Source: Butyrivibrio sp. (GTDB lineage: Bacteria; Bacillota; Clostridia; Lachnospirales; Lachnospiraceae). Taken from it: a stretch of DNA of 64,000 bases. The notes beneath the pieces were generated by a model that saw only the letters and a program-made list of their open reading frames with translations, was not told where the DNA came from and did not search any database. The translations under genes were made by a program, and so were the position numbers. The stretch lies in contig JAILJR010000192.1 of assembly GCA_024694565.1 (NCBI GenBank), positions 1 to 64,000 on the forward strand, read 5' to 3'. Below, one piece after another: positions 8,297 through 15,677 of the stretch. How positions within the stretch are numbered: the stretch's first letter is position 1; each line of letters starts with the position of its first letter.

Positions 8297-9070
8297 TCAG
8301 GCTTTTGCCTCCTTGCGCACTGATGCGGGTCCTGATTTGAGGATGGGACTTAGCTGCTTGTAAACAAGGAAGGTAAGTGCGCTGTCTGCCACTCCCTTTA
8401 AGAGATTAAAGGGCGCAACGCAGAGCGCGCAAAATGTAAACAGGTTGTTTACCGCAGGATTAATTGCTGTCCCTGCCGCAATAAAGGAATCAATTCCCTG
8501 TCCAAATGCAATGGCATATGCAGGAAGCAGGAAGAACGCATTGAGAAGCGCTCCGACCAGCGTGATGCACAGCGTCCCGACTGCGCAGCTTATAAGCGCA
8601 GACTTTCTCGTCTTATTAAACCTGTATATAACAGTGGCAGGAATAATAAAGGCCGAACCCACAACAAAATTTGCAATCTCTCCCACAAATCCGGGTGTAG
8701 GTCCCTGGATGGCAACATTCAGTGTGACCTTTATAAACTCGATCATGACTCCAACAAGCGGTCCTGCCGCAAAGCCGGCTATGAGTGCAGGAATGTCGCT
8801 AAAATCAAATTTGTAGAACCCGGGAGCAAATGGCAGCGGAAATTCAAAGAGCATCAGTACAAAAGCGATCGCGGAAAAAACTCCTATGATAGCGATCTTT
8901 CTGGTGCTAAACAGTGGCTCATGCGTCTGGCTGTCCCCGTTTTCCCTCTTTCCTGCCAGCCTTTCTGCAAAATAAGCAATTGCAAAGGCCGCAAGAATCA
9001 GCAGCAGAAGTGCAACAAAGTGCCCGGTGCTGTTTTTAACAGTGTCAAGTGTTTTAGATAATTGTTCCAT
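8297..9070 (-). CDS. Riboflavin ECF transporter S component (RibU-like)
   Basis: A 257-residue membrane protein with about six hydrophobic segments. After an extra N-terminal membrane segment (about residues 14-33) the ECF S-component core begins: ISTRKIAI-type entry (STRKIAIIGVFSAIAF), FAPGFYKFDFSDIPALI near 80 and PALIAGFAAGP. KFDFSD(I/L)P is typical of RibU. It binds riboflavin and works with a shared ECF module encoded elsewhere. The start at 9070 has AAGGAG just upstream; an open frame continues upstream only through the riboswitch and is not coding. An FMN riboswitch with terminator lies directly ahead, supporting flavin uptake. Confidence 0.9.
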   Translation of the reverse strand: MEQLSKTLDTVKNSTGHFVALLLLILAAFAIAYFAERLAGKRENGDSQTHEPLFSTRKIAIIGVFSAIAFVLMLFEFPLPFAPGFYKFDFSDIPALIAGFAAGPLVGVMIEFIKVTLNVAIQGPTPGFVGEIANFVVGSAFIIPATVIYRFNKTRKSALISCAVGTLCITLVGALLNAFFLLPAYAIAFGQGIDSFIAAGTAINPAVNNLFTFCALCVAPFNLLKGVADSALTFLVYKQLSPILKSGPASVRKEAKA

Positions 9071-9126
9071 ATTCTCCTTCTTTCTCATCGGGTAAATTAT
9101 TGTCAGAAGTACAGAGAAAAAGAAAT

Positions 9127-9159
9127 AAAAAAGACCCAAGTCATCGATAAAGACCTGGG
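9127..9159 (-). terminator. Attenuator terminator of the FMN riboswitch
   Basis: On the minus strand CCCAGGTC (9152-9159), a 9-base loop and GACTTGGG (9135-9142) form an 8-bp stem with one G-U pair, followed by TCTTTTTT. It stands between the FMN aptamer and the ribU start, the layout of transcriptional attenuation: FMN bound, terminator formed, ribU off. Confidence 0.85.
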
Positions 9160-9180
9160 GCAACCAAAAAGAAATTGCAC

Positions 9181-9293
9181 ATTCTTCTCTCATCCAGACT
9201 ATACTGTCGGTTCCGGAATCAAACCGGATCAGCCGCCTAAGCGGGTCGCGGACTATACCGCCGGTTGGGAATCTCACCCCACCCCGAAGAATT
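9181..9293 (-). promoter_or_regulatory. FMN riboswitch (RFN element)
   Basis: The minus strand shows the RFN hallmarks in order: TTCGGGGTGGGGTGAGATTC, CCCAACCGGCGGTA, a variable P3 arm with CCGCGACCCGC, ATCCGGTTTGATTCCGG, CCGACAGTATAGTCTGG and ATGAGAGAAGAAT. It senses FMN and, with the downstream terminator at 9127-9159, should reduce expression of the riboflavin transporter when flavin is plentiful. Confidence 0.96.
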
Positions 9294-9340
9294 TTATTTG
9301 ATTTCATATTAATACATTGCGCAAAATCTGTCAACCGGCC

Positions 9341-9544
9341 TGTTACAATTCAGTGGACAGCCAGCCTGAACAGGCCGGAACAAGTGAAAGGCTGAACCAG
9401 TGTGCCTTGAAAAACGTCGGTACTTAGCGCACGTATTTTGGGCGATTAGTACCGCTACGTTTTTCATGGAGCGAAAGCGCCACCCCGGGCAGACTTGCAC
9501 TTGTGACTGACTGCTCAGGCTTGCCTGGCCACTGAATTGTAACA
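9341..9544. repeat. Long imperfect palindrome, about 204 bp
   Basis: The two ends are a perfect 16-bp inverted pair (TGTTACAATTCAGTGG at 9341-9356 with its complement at 9529-9544). The complementarity continues inward with small gaps through AGCCTGA, ACAAGTG, TGAAAAACGT and GGTACT, up to a central loop near 9427-9447. The central part resembles the core of the palindrome at 38354-38406 (CGT-GG-ACTTAG-GCAC order). It lies between the FMN riboswitch and the HD-GYP promoter. No open frame of note is inside. A non-coding mobile or regulatory repeat is likely. Confidence 0.8.
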
Positions 9545-9575
9545 TCGGTATGTACGGCAACATAATTGTATCTGT

Positions 9576-9605
9576 TTGACAAGTGTATTTATCACATTTT
9601 ATAAT
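9576..9605 (+). promoter_or_regulatory. Promoter of the HD-GYP gene
   Basis: TTGACA (9576-9581), 18-base spacer, TATAAT (9600-9605): both hexamers are consensus. It points at the only forward gene of the window, about 60 bases downstream. Confidence 0.88.
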
Positions 9606-9669
9606 TATTATGGTATTATAGCCAATTTTTTAGGCAAAAATACAAATATATTGACTGTTAAGAGGTACT

Positions 9670-10755
9670 ATGAAGCGAGTTATTACCAAAAAACTCCTGC
9701 CCGGCATGATCCTTGCCAATGATGTTGTCACCTATGACTCAAATACAAGGCTTTTAGACAAGGGTACGGTTCTTACCGAAAAAGACATTGCCAGACTTGC
9801 GTTTTACTCAATAATTGATGTTCTCATCGAGGATATGCCCGCTGAGAACAAGGAGGCGCAGGACCATGAAAGCGCTTCGCTGACTTACGGCGAAAGGCTC
9901 AAGAAGTCAAAGGAATTTGTTGAGTTCAAGCAGGATTTCGAGGAATGCGCTTCAAGGTTTGAACACACAGTCAAGGACATCATTGACGGCAACCGGGACC
10001 TTGATATTGACGAAATGATGACGCCCATCTACTCTCTTATCGGAGAGGGACGTACCACCTCCAATATCTTTGATATGCTCCACAATTTAAGGCTTTATGA
10101 CGACGCCACATATACCCATTGCATAAATGTAGCACTAATCACAAACATCCTGGCCCAGTGGCTAAAATGGAGTGAATCTGAGATTGAACTGGCTACTCAG
10201 GCCGGTCTTTTCCACGACATAGGCAAGCTCCTCATTCCTGACTCGATAATAACCAAGCCCGGGCAGCTTACCGACAAGGAGTATAGCATCATAAAGACCC
10301 ACCCCCAGAAAGGGTATGAGGCCATGAGATCTCTTGAGATAAGCAACCACGTAAAAAATGCGTGCCTTATGCATCATGAGAGATGTGACGGTACAGGCTA
10401 TCCACTACGTTTAAAAGGGCCCCAGATAGACAAATTTGCAAAGGCGGTAGCCATCGCAGATGTTTATGATGCCATGACCAGTTCAAGGTATTATCGCGGT
10501 CCCCTCTGTCCGTTTATCGCAATCTCAATGTTCGAAGAGGAGGGCTTCAAGCGGTATGATACGGAGATGATACTGGCTTTTCTGCACAATATAGTCAATA
10601 CATATCTGCTTAATACTGTGAGGCTTAATACCGGAGAGATCGGTGAGATAATCTTTGTCAACGTCACACACCTCTCCCGCCCCACCATCAAGGTTGGAAA
10701 CGATTATATCGACCTTGCCAAATGTCCCGGCGTATACATCCAGGAAATCTTATAG
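9670..10755 (+). CDS. HD-GYP domain protein, probable cyclic-di-GMP phosphodiesterase
   Basis: A 361-residue cytoplasmic protein. Residues 1-60 resemble the N-terminal domain often preceding HD-GYP (leading KRVITKKLLPGM). The HD-GYP domain covers about 135-300: HCINVA, FHDIGKLLIP with the HD pair near 178, KTHPQKGYE, and HHERCDGTGYP near 236. All metal ligands and the GYP triplet are intact, so hydrolysis of c-di-GMP is likely. It starts 8 bases after AAGAGG. It is the only plus-strand gene; it has its own consensus promoter and converges on murA, with a shared hairpin between them. Confidence 0.9.
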   Translation: MKRVITKKLLPGMILANDVVTYDSNTRLLDKGTVLTEKDIARLAFYSIIDVLIEDMPAENKEAQDHESASLTYGERLKKSKEFVEFKQDFEECASRFEHTVKDIIDGNRDLDIDEMMTPIYSLIGEGRTTSNIFDMLHNLRLYDDATYTHCINVALITNILAQWLKWSESEIELATQAGLFHDIGKLLIPDSIITKPGQLTDKEYSIIKTHPQKGYEAMRSLEISNHVKNACLMHHERCDGTGYPLRLKGPQIDKFAKAVAIADVYDAMTSSRYYRGPLCPFIAISMFEEEGFKRYDTEMILAFLHNIVNTYLLNTVRLNTGEIGEIIFVNVTHLSRPTIKVGNDYIDLAKCPGVYIQEIL

Positions 10756-10764
10756 CGACAAAAA

Positions 10765-10797
10765 AAGCTGAAGCACAGCTTAACCGTGCTTCAGCTT
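10765..10797. terminator. Bidirectional terminator between HD-GYP and murA
   Basis: AAGCTGAAGCAC (10765-10776) pairs perfectly with GTGCTTCAGCTT (10786-10797) over a 9-base loop. An A-run precedes it and AAATTTTT follows, so it can end transcription from both sides. The loop contains the murA stop codon, and the right arm lies in the last murA codons. Confidence 0.88.
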
Positions 10798-12072
10798 AAA
10801 TTTTTGTATAGAACGGTCATCGTCGACCTTCTCAATCTGAGCTCCCAACTCTTGCAATTTCTTGTCGAAATCTTCATACCCTCGTTCAATGTATTTGATG
10901 TCCTCAACTGTTGAAAAGCCTTCAGCAGTAAGTGCAGCAATAACAAGTGCAGCCCCGGCCCTCAGGTCAGGCGCTGAAACTGTGGCTCCTGTGTATCTCT
11001 CTACTCCCTCGACAATGGCTGTGCTTCCCTCAACCTTGATGCTGGCCCCCATGCGGGTAAGCTCATCCACATATTTGAAGCGGTTTTCAAAGATACTTTC
11101 AGTGACAATACTTATGCCACTGGCCAATCCGAGAGCTACCGTGATCTGTGGCTGCATATCCGTGGGATAACCGGGATAAGGAAGTGTCTTTACATGAGTG
11201 TTCTGAAGTCTTCTTGTCGCAACAACTCTCACTTCATCGTCAGACTCATGTATCTGGCATCCCATCTCTATCAGCTTGGCACTTATGGACTCCAGATGCT
11301 TGGGGATGACATTCTTGACTGTCACATCACCTCTTGTTGCAGCTGCAGCTATCATAAATGTTCCGGCCTCGATCTGGTCAGGTATTATTGTGTATTCTGT
11401 TCCGTGGAGCTTCTCAACGCCCCTTATACGGATCACATCGGTACCTGCGCCCTTGATGTTGGCTCCCATGCTGTTCAAGAAGTTGGCAAAATCTACCACA
11501 TGAGGTTCCTTCGCTGCATTTTCAATTATTGTCTTTCCCTCAGCCATGCAGGCAGCCATCATGATATTGATAGTGGCTCCCACACTCACAACGTCCAGGT
11601 AGATATGACTTCCTACAAGCCTGTCAGCCCTTGCATCTATTATGCCATGTTCAATGCTGACCTGGGCACCAAGCGCAGTAAAGCCCTTGATATGCTGGTC
11701 GATCGGCCTGAGACCGATGTTGCAGCCGCCCGGCAGAACTACTCCTGCCTGCTTGTACTTGCCGAGCAGAGCTCCCAAAAGATAATAGGATGCCCTGATC
11801 TTCTTGATATAATCGTTTTCAATGGTAAAGCCGTTGATCTGTGATGCATTGATCTTGACAGAATGTCTGCCTGTCCTGTCGACATAAGCTCCTGTGCTTG
11901 CAATTGCCTGCAGCATAACGTTTGTATCTGATGCATCAGGCATATTATCGATATAAACAGTCTCATCTGTCATGGTAGCAGCTGCCAGAATTGCAAGAGC
12001 TGCATTCTTTGCACCACCTATCCAGACCTCACCAACCAGCGGATTTCCGCCTTTTATCACATATTTTTCCAT
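10780..12072 (-). CDS. murA: UDP-N-acetylglucosamine 1-carboxyvinyltransferase
   Basis: A 430-residue enzyme for the first committed step of peptidoglycan synthesis (enolpyruvyl transfer from PEP to UDP-GlcNAc). Seen are GGAKNAALAI near residue 19, the PGGCNIGLRPID loop with the fosfomycin-target cysteine near residue 116, and PDQIEAGTF near 230. Length is normal. Firmicutes often have two MurA copies; whether this is MurA1 or MurA2 is not decided here. It has its own promoter (12107-12135), so it is transcribed separately from the hydrolase gene upstream. Its last codons form part of a terminator hairpin. Confidence 0.95.
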   Translation of the reverse strand: MEKYVIKGGNPLVGEVWIGGAKNAALAILAAATMTDETVYIDNMPDASDTNVMLQAIASTGAYVDRTGRHSVKINASQINGFTIENDYIKKIRASYYLLGALLGKYKQAGVVLPGGCNIGLRPIDQHIKGFTALGAQVSIEHGIIDARADRLVGSHIYLDVVSVGATINIMMAACMAEGKTIIENAAKEPHVVDFANFLNSMGANIKGAGTDVIRIRGVEKLHGTEYTIIPDQIEAGTFMIAAAATRGDVTVKNVIPKHLESISAKLIEMGCQIHESDDEVRVVATRRLQNTHVKTLPYPGYPTDMQPQITVALGLASGISIVTESIFENRFKYVDELTRMGASIKVEGSTAIVEGVERYTGATVSAPDLRAGAALVIAALTAEGFSTVEDIKYIERGYEDFDKKLQELGAQIEKVDDDRSIQKFKLKHG

Positions 12073-12106
12073 AGGTATCTCTCTTTTTCCCCTTGAACAA
12101 ATACTA

Positions 12107-12135
12107 GTTATACCACAAACATTTGAATTTGTAAA
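12107..12135 (-). promoter_or_regulatory. Promoter of murA
   Basis: On the minus strand TTTACA (12130-12135), 17-base spacer, TATAAC (12107-12112). It lies in the 73-base gap between the M23 gene stop and the murA start. Confidence 0.7.
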
Positions 12136-12145
12136 ACTAATATTT

Positions 12146-13735
12146 TCAGTTCAGGTAATTTAGTGGATTTACCTGGCTTCCATTTATCAGGATCTCAAAG
12201 TGCAGATGCGGTCCTGTAGATACACCTGTATTCCCGGAAAGAGCTATCCTCTGTCCCTGGGATACGGACTGTCCCACTGAGACAAGCACTTTGGACAGAT
12301 GACCATATCTCGTCTCCTTGCCGTCTGAATGTTTAATGTATACACAGTAACCATATCCGCTGCCCCATCCGGCTCTTGTAACAACACCTGAGGACGAAGC
12401 AACTACCGAAGTACCAACCGGTGTTGCCCAGTCCACGCCCTTGTGGTACGTGCTGGCACCCTTCTTGGGAGCAGATCTCCTTCCGAATCCGGATGAGAGT
12501 CTTCCACCTGAAATAGGTTTTATATAAGTCGGAGGCACAATGGTTCCTCTCTCAATGATCTTGGGAACAGCCTGATATGTGACCTCTTCCTTCTCTATCA
12601 CCCTGCCCTCTTCGCTGTTGTCCACATAATCCACCTGTACAACAACCTTTCTGTGGCCGGCTGAAGGCTCCTGTATTACCTTGCTCTGTGTGGTGTACCA
12701 CGAATCATTGTCAATATACTGAACGTCTGCCTCATAGTCCTCCTCATAGTATTCGAGGGCTGTGTATGCAACAGACAGCTCCGGCTCGGGAACGGTTACA
12801 ACAAGGTTGTCCTGCACCCTTATGGTGCTTCTCTCATCCTCAAGGGATTCGTTCATTTTGACAAGGTCATCCACTGAGAGATTAAACTTCAGCGCAATGG
12901 CACCCAAAGTGTCACCCGACTGAACCTCATAGACCTGATTTGTCTCTTTATCCTTGGTGACCTCCTGAATTGCAGTTGATACATCTGTTATCTCACTGTC
13001 GGGCAGATAGCTTTCAACAATCTCCACCTTGTCAGCAAATTTCATATCCATTATGCCCAGGTTATAGTCAGAAAAATCCTTATCATAGGCAAGAGGCTTC
13101 GCCTCATTGACGACCTGTGTCACATCGTCCTGGAACCCGGCCTCGGGCATTTTGGTCTCGGCTATCTCCTCAACCTTTTTTACCTCCTCCTTGCTCATTA
13201 CAAGAGGAGTGAGGACATTAACCTCCCTGTCGTTGTCAAGCACAAGAGAGACGTTATATGCATTCTCTTTATCATACGCTGAGAGCGCCACGGAAAGAAG
13301 CTTCATCACATCGTCAATATTTCCCAGATTGACGGAAAACTCGTTAATTTTGATGGAATAAGCCCTGTTAAGGGTGCTCCTTTCATTGTTCTTTAAAAGG
13401 TCTGTCATGGTGCGGGTCATTGAAGAAACCGAGTCAACCTCTCCAAAGATCACATTTCCGCCCTCTACAGACAGATCAGCATTGGAAAGAACCAGCTCTT
13501 TTCTGTCTCCTGCCAGATTTCTTCTGGCGTTTCTGTACGCCTCATAAGCCTCATCAATCGTGGCGGCCGTTCCCACTACCGTATTATTCAGTTTAACAGT
13601 AAAAATATTGTCTTCGCCCTTTTCAAACGGCACTATGTTAGGCATAAAGAGTATGCAGAGCACAATTACCACAAGCGCCGATTGAAGATACCATATCCTC
13701 ACCTTGCGGCGAAACACCGATCCATTAAAGTTCAT
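12146..13735 (-). CDS. Membrane-anchored M23 peptidase with LysM and G5 domains
   Basis: A 529-residue wall hydrolase. One membrane segment lies at about residues 16-33 (signal anchor), then a 200-residue extracytoplasmic region without a motif I recognise, a LysM domain near 270-315 (VQSGDTLGAIALKFNLS), a G5 domain near 345-400 (VVVQVDYVDNS, IIERGT) and a C-terminal M23 domain: HKGVDWA, YGHLS and GPHLHFEI give the zinc ligands. It should cut peptidoglycan cross-bridges or stems. Its ATG directly follows the TAA of the coiled-coil gene, so the two are coupled and probably act together at the wall. Confidence 0.92.
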   Translation of the reverse strand: MNFNGSVFRRKVRIWYLQSALVVIVLCILFMPNIVPFEKGEDNIFTVKLNNTVVGTAATIDEAYEAYRNARRNLAGDRKELVLSNADLSVEGGNVIFGEVDSVSSMTRTMTDLLKNNERSTLNRAYSIKINEFSVNLGNIDDVMKLLSVALSAYDKENAYNVSLVLDNDREVNVLTPLVMSKEEVKKVEEIAETKMPEAGFQDDVTQVVNEAKPLAYDKDFSDYNLGIMDMKFADKVEIVESYLPDSEITDVSTAIQEVTKDKETNQVYEVQSGDTLGAIALKFNLSVDDLVKMNESLEDERSTIRVQDNLVVTVPEPELSVAYTALEYYEEDYEADVQYIDNDSWYTTQSKVIQEPSAGHRKVVVQVDYVDNSEEGRVIEKEEVTYQAVPKIIERGTIVPPTYIKPISGGRLSSGFGRRSAPKKGASTYHKGVDWATPVGTSVVASSSGVVTRAGWGSGYGYCVYIKHSDGKETRYGHLSKVLVSVGQSVSQGQRIALSGNTGVSTGPHLHFEILINGSQVNPLNYLN

Positions 13736-14578
13736 TTAAAAAATTCCCAAAATCCTAAGTAAATTTAAAATAAGGCTGACCGCCGAAACTCCCAGCGTTG
13801 CGATGATAAGCGGCATCATTGAGCTGTTCTTGTTCTCTACCGCAAACTGTATCGTCTCCAGCTTTCCGCTGATGTCCTTTAGCTTCTCAGCCAGCTTCTC
13901 GTTTTCTTTGTCGTCGCTCTTTGCATCTTCAACTGACTTTTTGACTTCTTCAAGCTGCCTGGTTATCTCCTCAAACTGTTTGTCATTTTTTTCCTGTGAT
14001 CTTTCTATGACAGCCTGTACATTTCTGTAAACCTGAACACCTACATCGTGAGTCTTGGACTCTGTGCCGTCAATCCTGTCCGAAAGAGCACTGAGTGACG
14101 ACTTCGTATCATCGATGCTTCCGGAGAGAGTTTCAATTGACTGCCTGGTCTCATCGAATCTTCCTGACAGCGTCGCCAGAGACTGCTTTGTCTCTTCAAA
14201 TCCGGCAGATACATCAGACAGGGACTGCCTGGTCTCATCTATCCTGCCCGACAATGCTGACAAAGACTCATTTGTTTCATTAATTCGTCCCGACAGGGAA
14301 GACAAAGACTGGCTTGTATCGTCCATCCTTCCTGTGATGGACGACAGGGACTGCCTGGTTTCATCTATTCTTCCGGTGAGCGCAGCCAGTGACTGCCTGG
14401 TTTCCTCGGCTGCCTCCCTGTGCTCCTTTTCATTCTGACGAAGTTCATCAAGCTGGATCTTGAACTGCTCAGCCTCCTGCCTGATCCGCTCAGCTTCCGC
14501 TGCCTCTGCCTGTGCATTGGCTCTGATGATATCCTGACCACTGATTTTTTCTGTGAACCTACTCATAAAGTTATCCAC
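13736..14578 (-). CDS. Tail-anchored coiled-coil protein with 14-residue repeats
   Basis: A 280-residue protein, nearly all predicted coiled coil. From about residue 60 to 170 a 14-residue unit of the type DETRQSLSSLSGRI is repeated about eight times, in register at the DNA level (42-bp period). A charged coiled coil follows (185-245), and the C-terminus is a membrane segment (about 256-276). No signal peptide, so the rod is probably cytoplasmic and tail-anchored. It starts at a GTG 7 bases after AGGAGG. It lies directly upstream of the M23 hydrolase with zero spacing. The function is unknown; a scaffold or regulator of the hydrolase is a reasonable guess. Confidence 0.8.
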   Translation of the reverse strand: MDNFMSRFTEKISGQDIIRANAQAEAAEAERIRQEAEQFKIQLDELRQNEKEHREAAEETRQSLAALTGRIDETRQSLSSITGRMDDTSQSLSSLSGRINETNESLSALSGRIDETRQSLSDVSAGFEETKQSLATLSGRFDETRQSIETLSGSIDDTKSSLSALSDRIDGTESKTHDVGVQVYRNVQAVIERSQEKNDKQFEEITRQLEEVKKSVEDAKSDDKENEKLAEKLKDISGKLETIQFAVENKNSSMMPLIIATLGVSAVSLILNLLRILGIF

Positions 14579-14924
14579 TTTCTCTCCTCCTCTTAATACA
14601 GGTTTATATCCTTTACTCCTGCAGAATGAAAATGTCTGAATAAGCAGGATTGTTAATCCGCTTTATATTACCCCGAAATCAGAATACAATACCTGTTTAG
14701 CTTACAATTATTATGCAAATTATACAAGTTTCAATTGTTCAAAAATGATTTCTTTGTTGATTTTACTATTTGTTTACGTAAAATTCATAATTTATTCATA
14801 ATTGTTTTGTATATTATTTTTGTAGCCACGATGAATGGCTGCCTTACAAAAAAAGATAGATTTTTTCATAATAGGGTAGGTGCGGCAACGTGCCTACCCA
14901 CTCCTCATTTTATAGGTTTTATCT
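14579..14924. other. Intergenic region between the coiled-coil gene and relQ
   Basis: This 346-base gap carries a strong ribosome site (AGGAGG) just upstream of 14578, an AT-rich middle with several TATAAT-like strings but no -35/-10 pair I would trust, and the hairpin at 14874-14899. No gene is supported; an open frame at 14735-15025 runs antisense into relQ. Confidence 0.6.
14874..14899 (-). terminator. Hairpin downstream of relQ
   Basis: GGGTAGG and CCTACCC form a perfect 7-bp stem with a 12-base loop, 26 bases after the relQ stop codon. Only a weak U-rich stretch follows, so termination is probable but not certain. Confidence 0.55.
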
Positions 14925-15578
14925 CTACCTCTCAGCTTCTATCGACAATATCTCCTCATTCAAAGACAACATGCGTGCATCCAGATTTGCAACCATCATG
15001 GCACATTCATGAAGCTCCGAATTGATGTGTGTCGGAGCCTTACCCTCAAATTTGTACTGTATCTTGTGCTCCAGGGATGCCCAGAAATCCATTGCAACAG
15101 TCCGGATCTGGATCTCCACCTTAACATTGACAATTCTGTCAGAAAGATACACCGGAAGAGATACTATCATATGATAGCTCCTATAGCCGCTGTCTTTGGG
15201 GTTCATGATATAGTCCTTGACAATAAGGACACGGATGTCCTTCTGGCTGCTGATCATCTCGGCAATCCTGTATATATCGGAAGTAAAGGAACAGATTATC
15301 CTTATTCCCGCAATATCGTTGACATACCTCACCATGTTTTCAATGGTAGATTCGTATCCGTTTCTCCTTAATTTTTTTACAATGCTCTCAGGTGCCTTAA
15401 GCCTGGACTTGATGTGCTCTATCGGGTTGTACCTGTGAACCTCCTGAAATTCCTCGTTAAGGATCTCAATCTTTGTCCTGATCTGCTTAAGGGCAGCATT
15501 ATAAAGGAGGTTTACTTCCTCCCATGTGTTGATATCATCGGATATCTTTATATCAATGCCGGATAAATCCAGTTCCAT
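14925..15578 (-). CDS. Small alarmone synthetase (RelQ/YjbM type GTP pyrophosphokinase)
   Basis: A 217-residue, single-domain (p)ppGpp synthetase without the HD hydrolase or regulatory domains of Rel. Motifs seen are RLKAPESIVKKL near residue 58, DIAGIRII near 89, KDSGYRSYH near 127 and the catalytic VEIQIRT-DFWASLEHKIQYK segment near 155-175. It makes alarmones from ATP and GTP or GDP; family members are induced by cell-wall stress. GAGGAG lies 5 bases before the ATG. Its leader contains the motif shared with the genes at 26018 and 57884. Confidence 0.9.
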   Translation of the reverse strand: MELDLSGIDIKISDDINTWEEVNLLYNAALKQIRTKIEILNEEFQEVHRYNPIEHIKSRLKAPESIVKKLRRNGYESTIENMVRYVNDIAGIRIICSFTSDIYRIAEMISSQKDIRVLIVKDYIMNPKDSGYRSYHMIVSLPVYLSDRIVNVKVEIQIRTVAMDFWASLEHKIQYKFEGKAPTHINSELHECAMMVANLDARMLSLNEEILSIEAER

Positions 15579-15599
15579 ATTATCTCCTCTATAAACGAA

Positions 15600-15677
15600 T
15601 GTTTATATCTGACTTATTCCGGTCGGATGCAGGAGCCGTAAGCGCCCAATGCACGTGCTCCGGTGGTATCCTGCTCC
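15600..15677. repeat. Intergenic repeat next to the relQ leader
   Basis: This stretch aligns end to end, without gaps, with 28169-28247: TGTTTATATCTGA, TTATT-CG, CCGTAAG-GCCCAA and ATCCTGC are shared in the same order. Inside it GCAGGAGCCG can pair with CGGTGGTATCCTGC; the second copy keeps a stem at the same place with different bases. On the minus strand the first part (CAGATATAAAC) precedes the relQ ribosome site by a few bases. Confidence 0.6.

Noticed and set aside
9071-9334. An N-terminal extension of the riboflavin transporter
   Set aside because: This part is the FMN riboswitch and its terminator read as codons; the true start is at 9070.
9309-9563. A short minus-strand open frame across the palindrome at 9341-9544
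   Set aside because: It is explained by the inverted repeat, has no ribosome site and no recognisable product.
13736-14578. Phage tail-fibre or tape-measure fragment
   Set aside because: The repeats could suggest it, but there are no phage genes nearby and the gene is coupled to a wall hydrolase.
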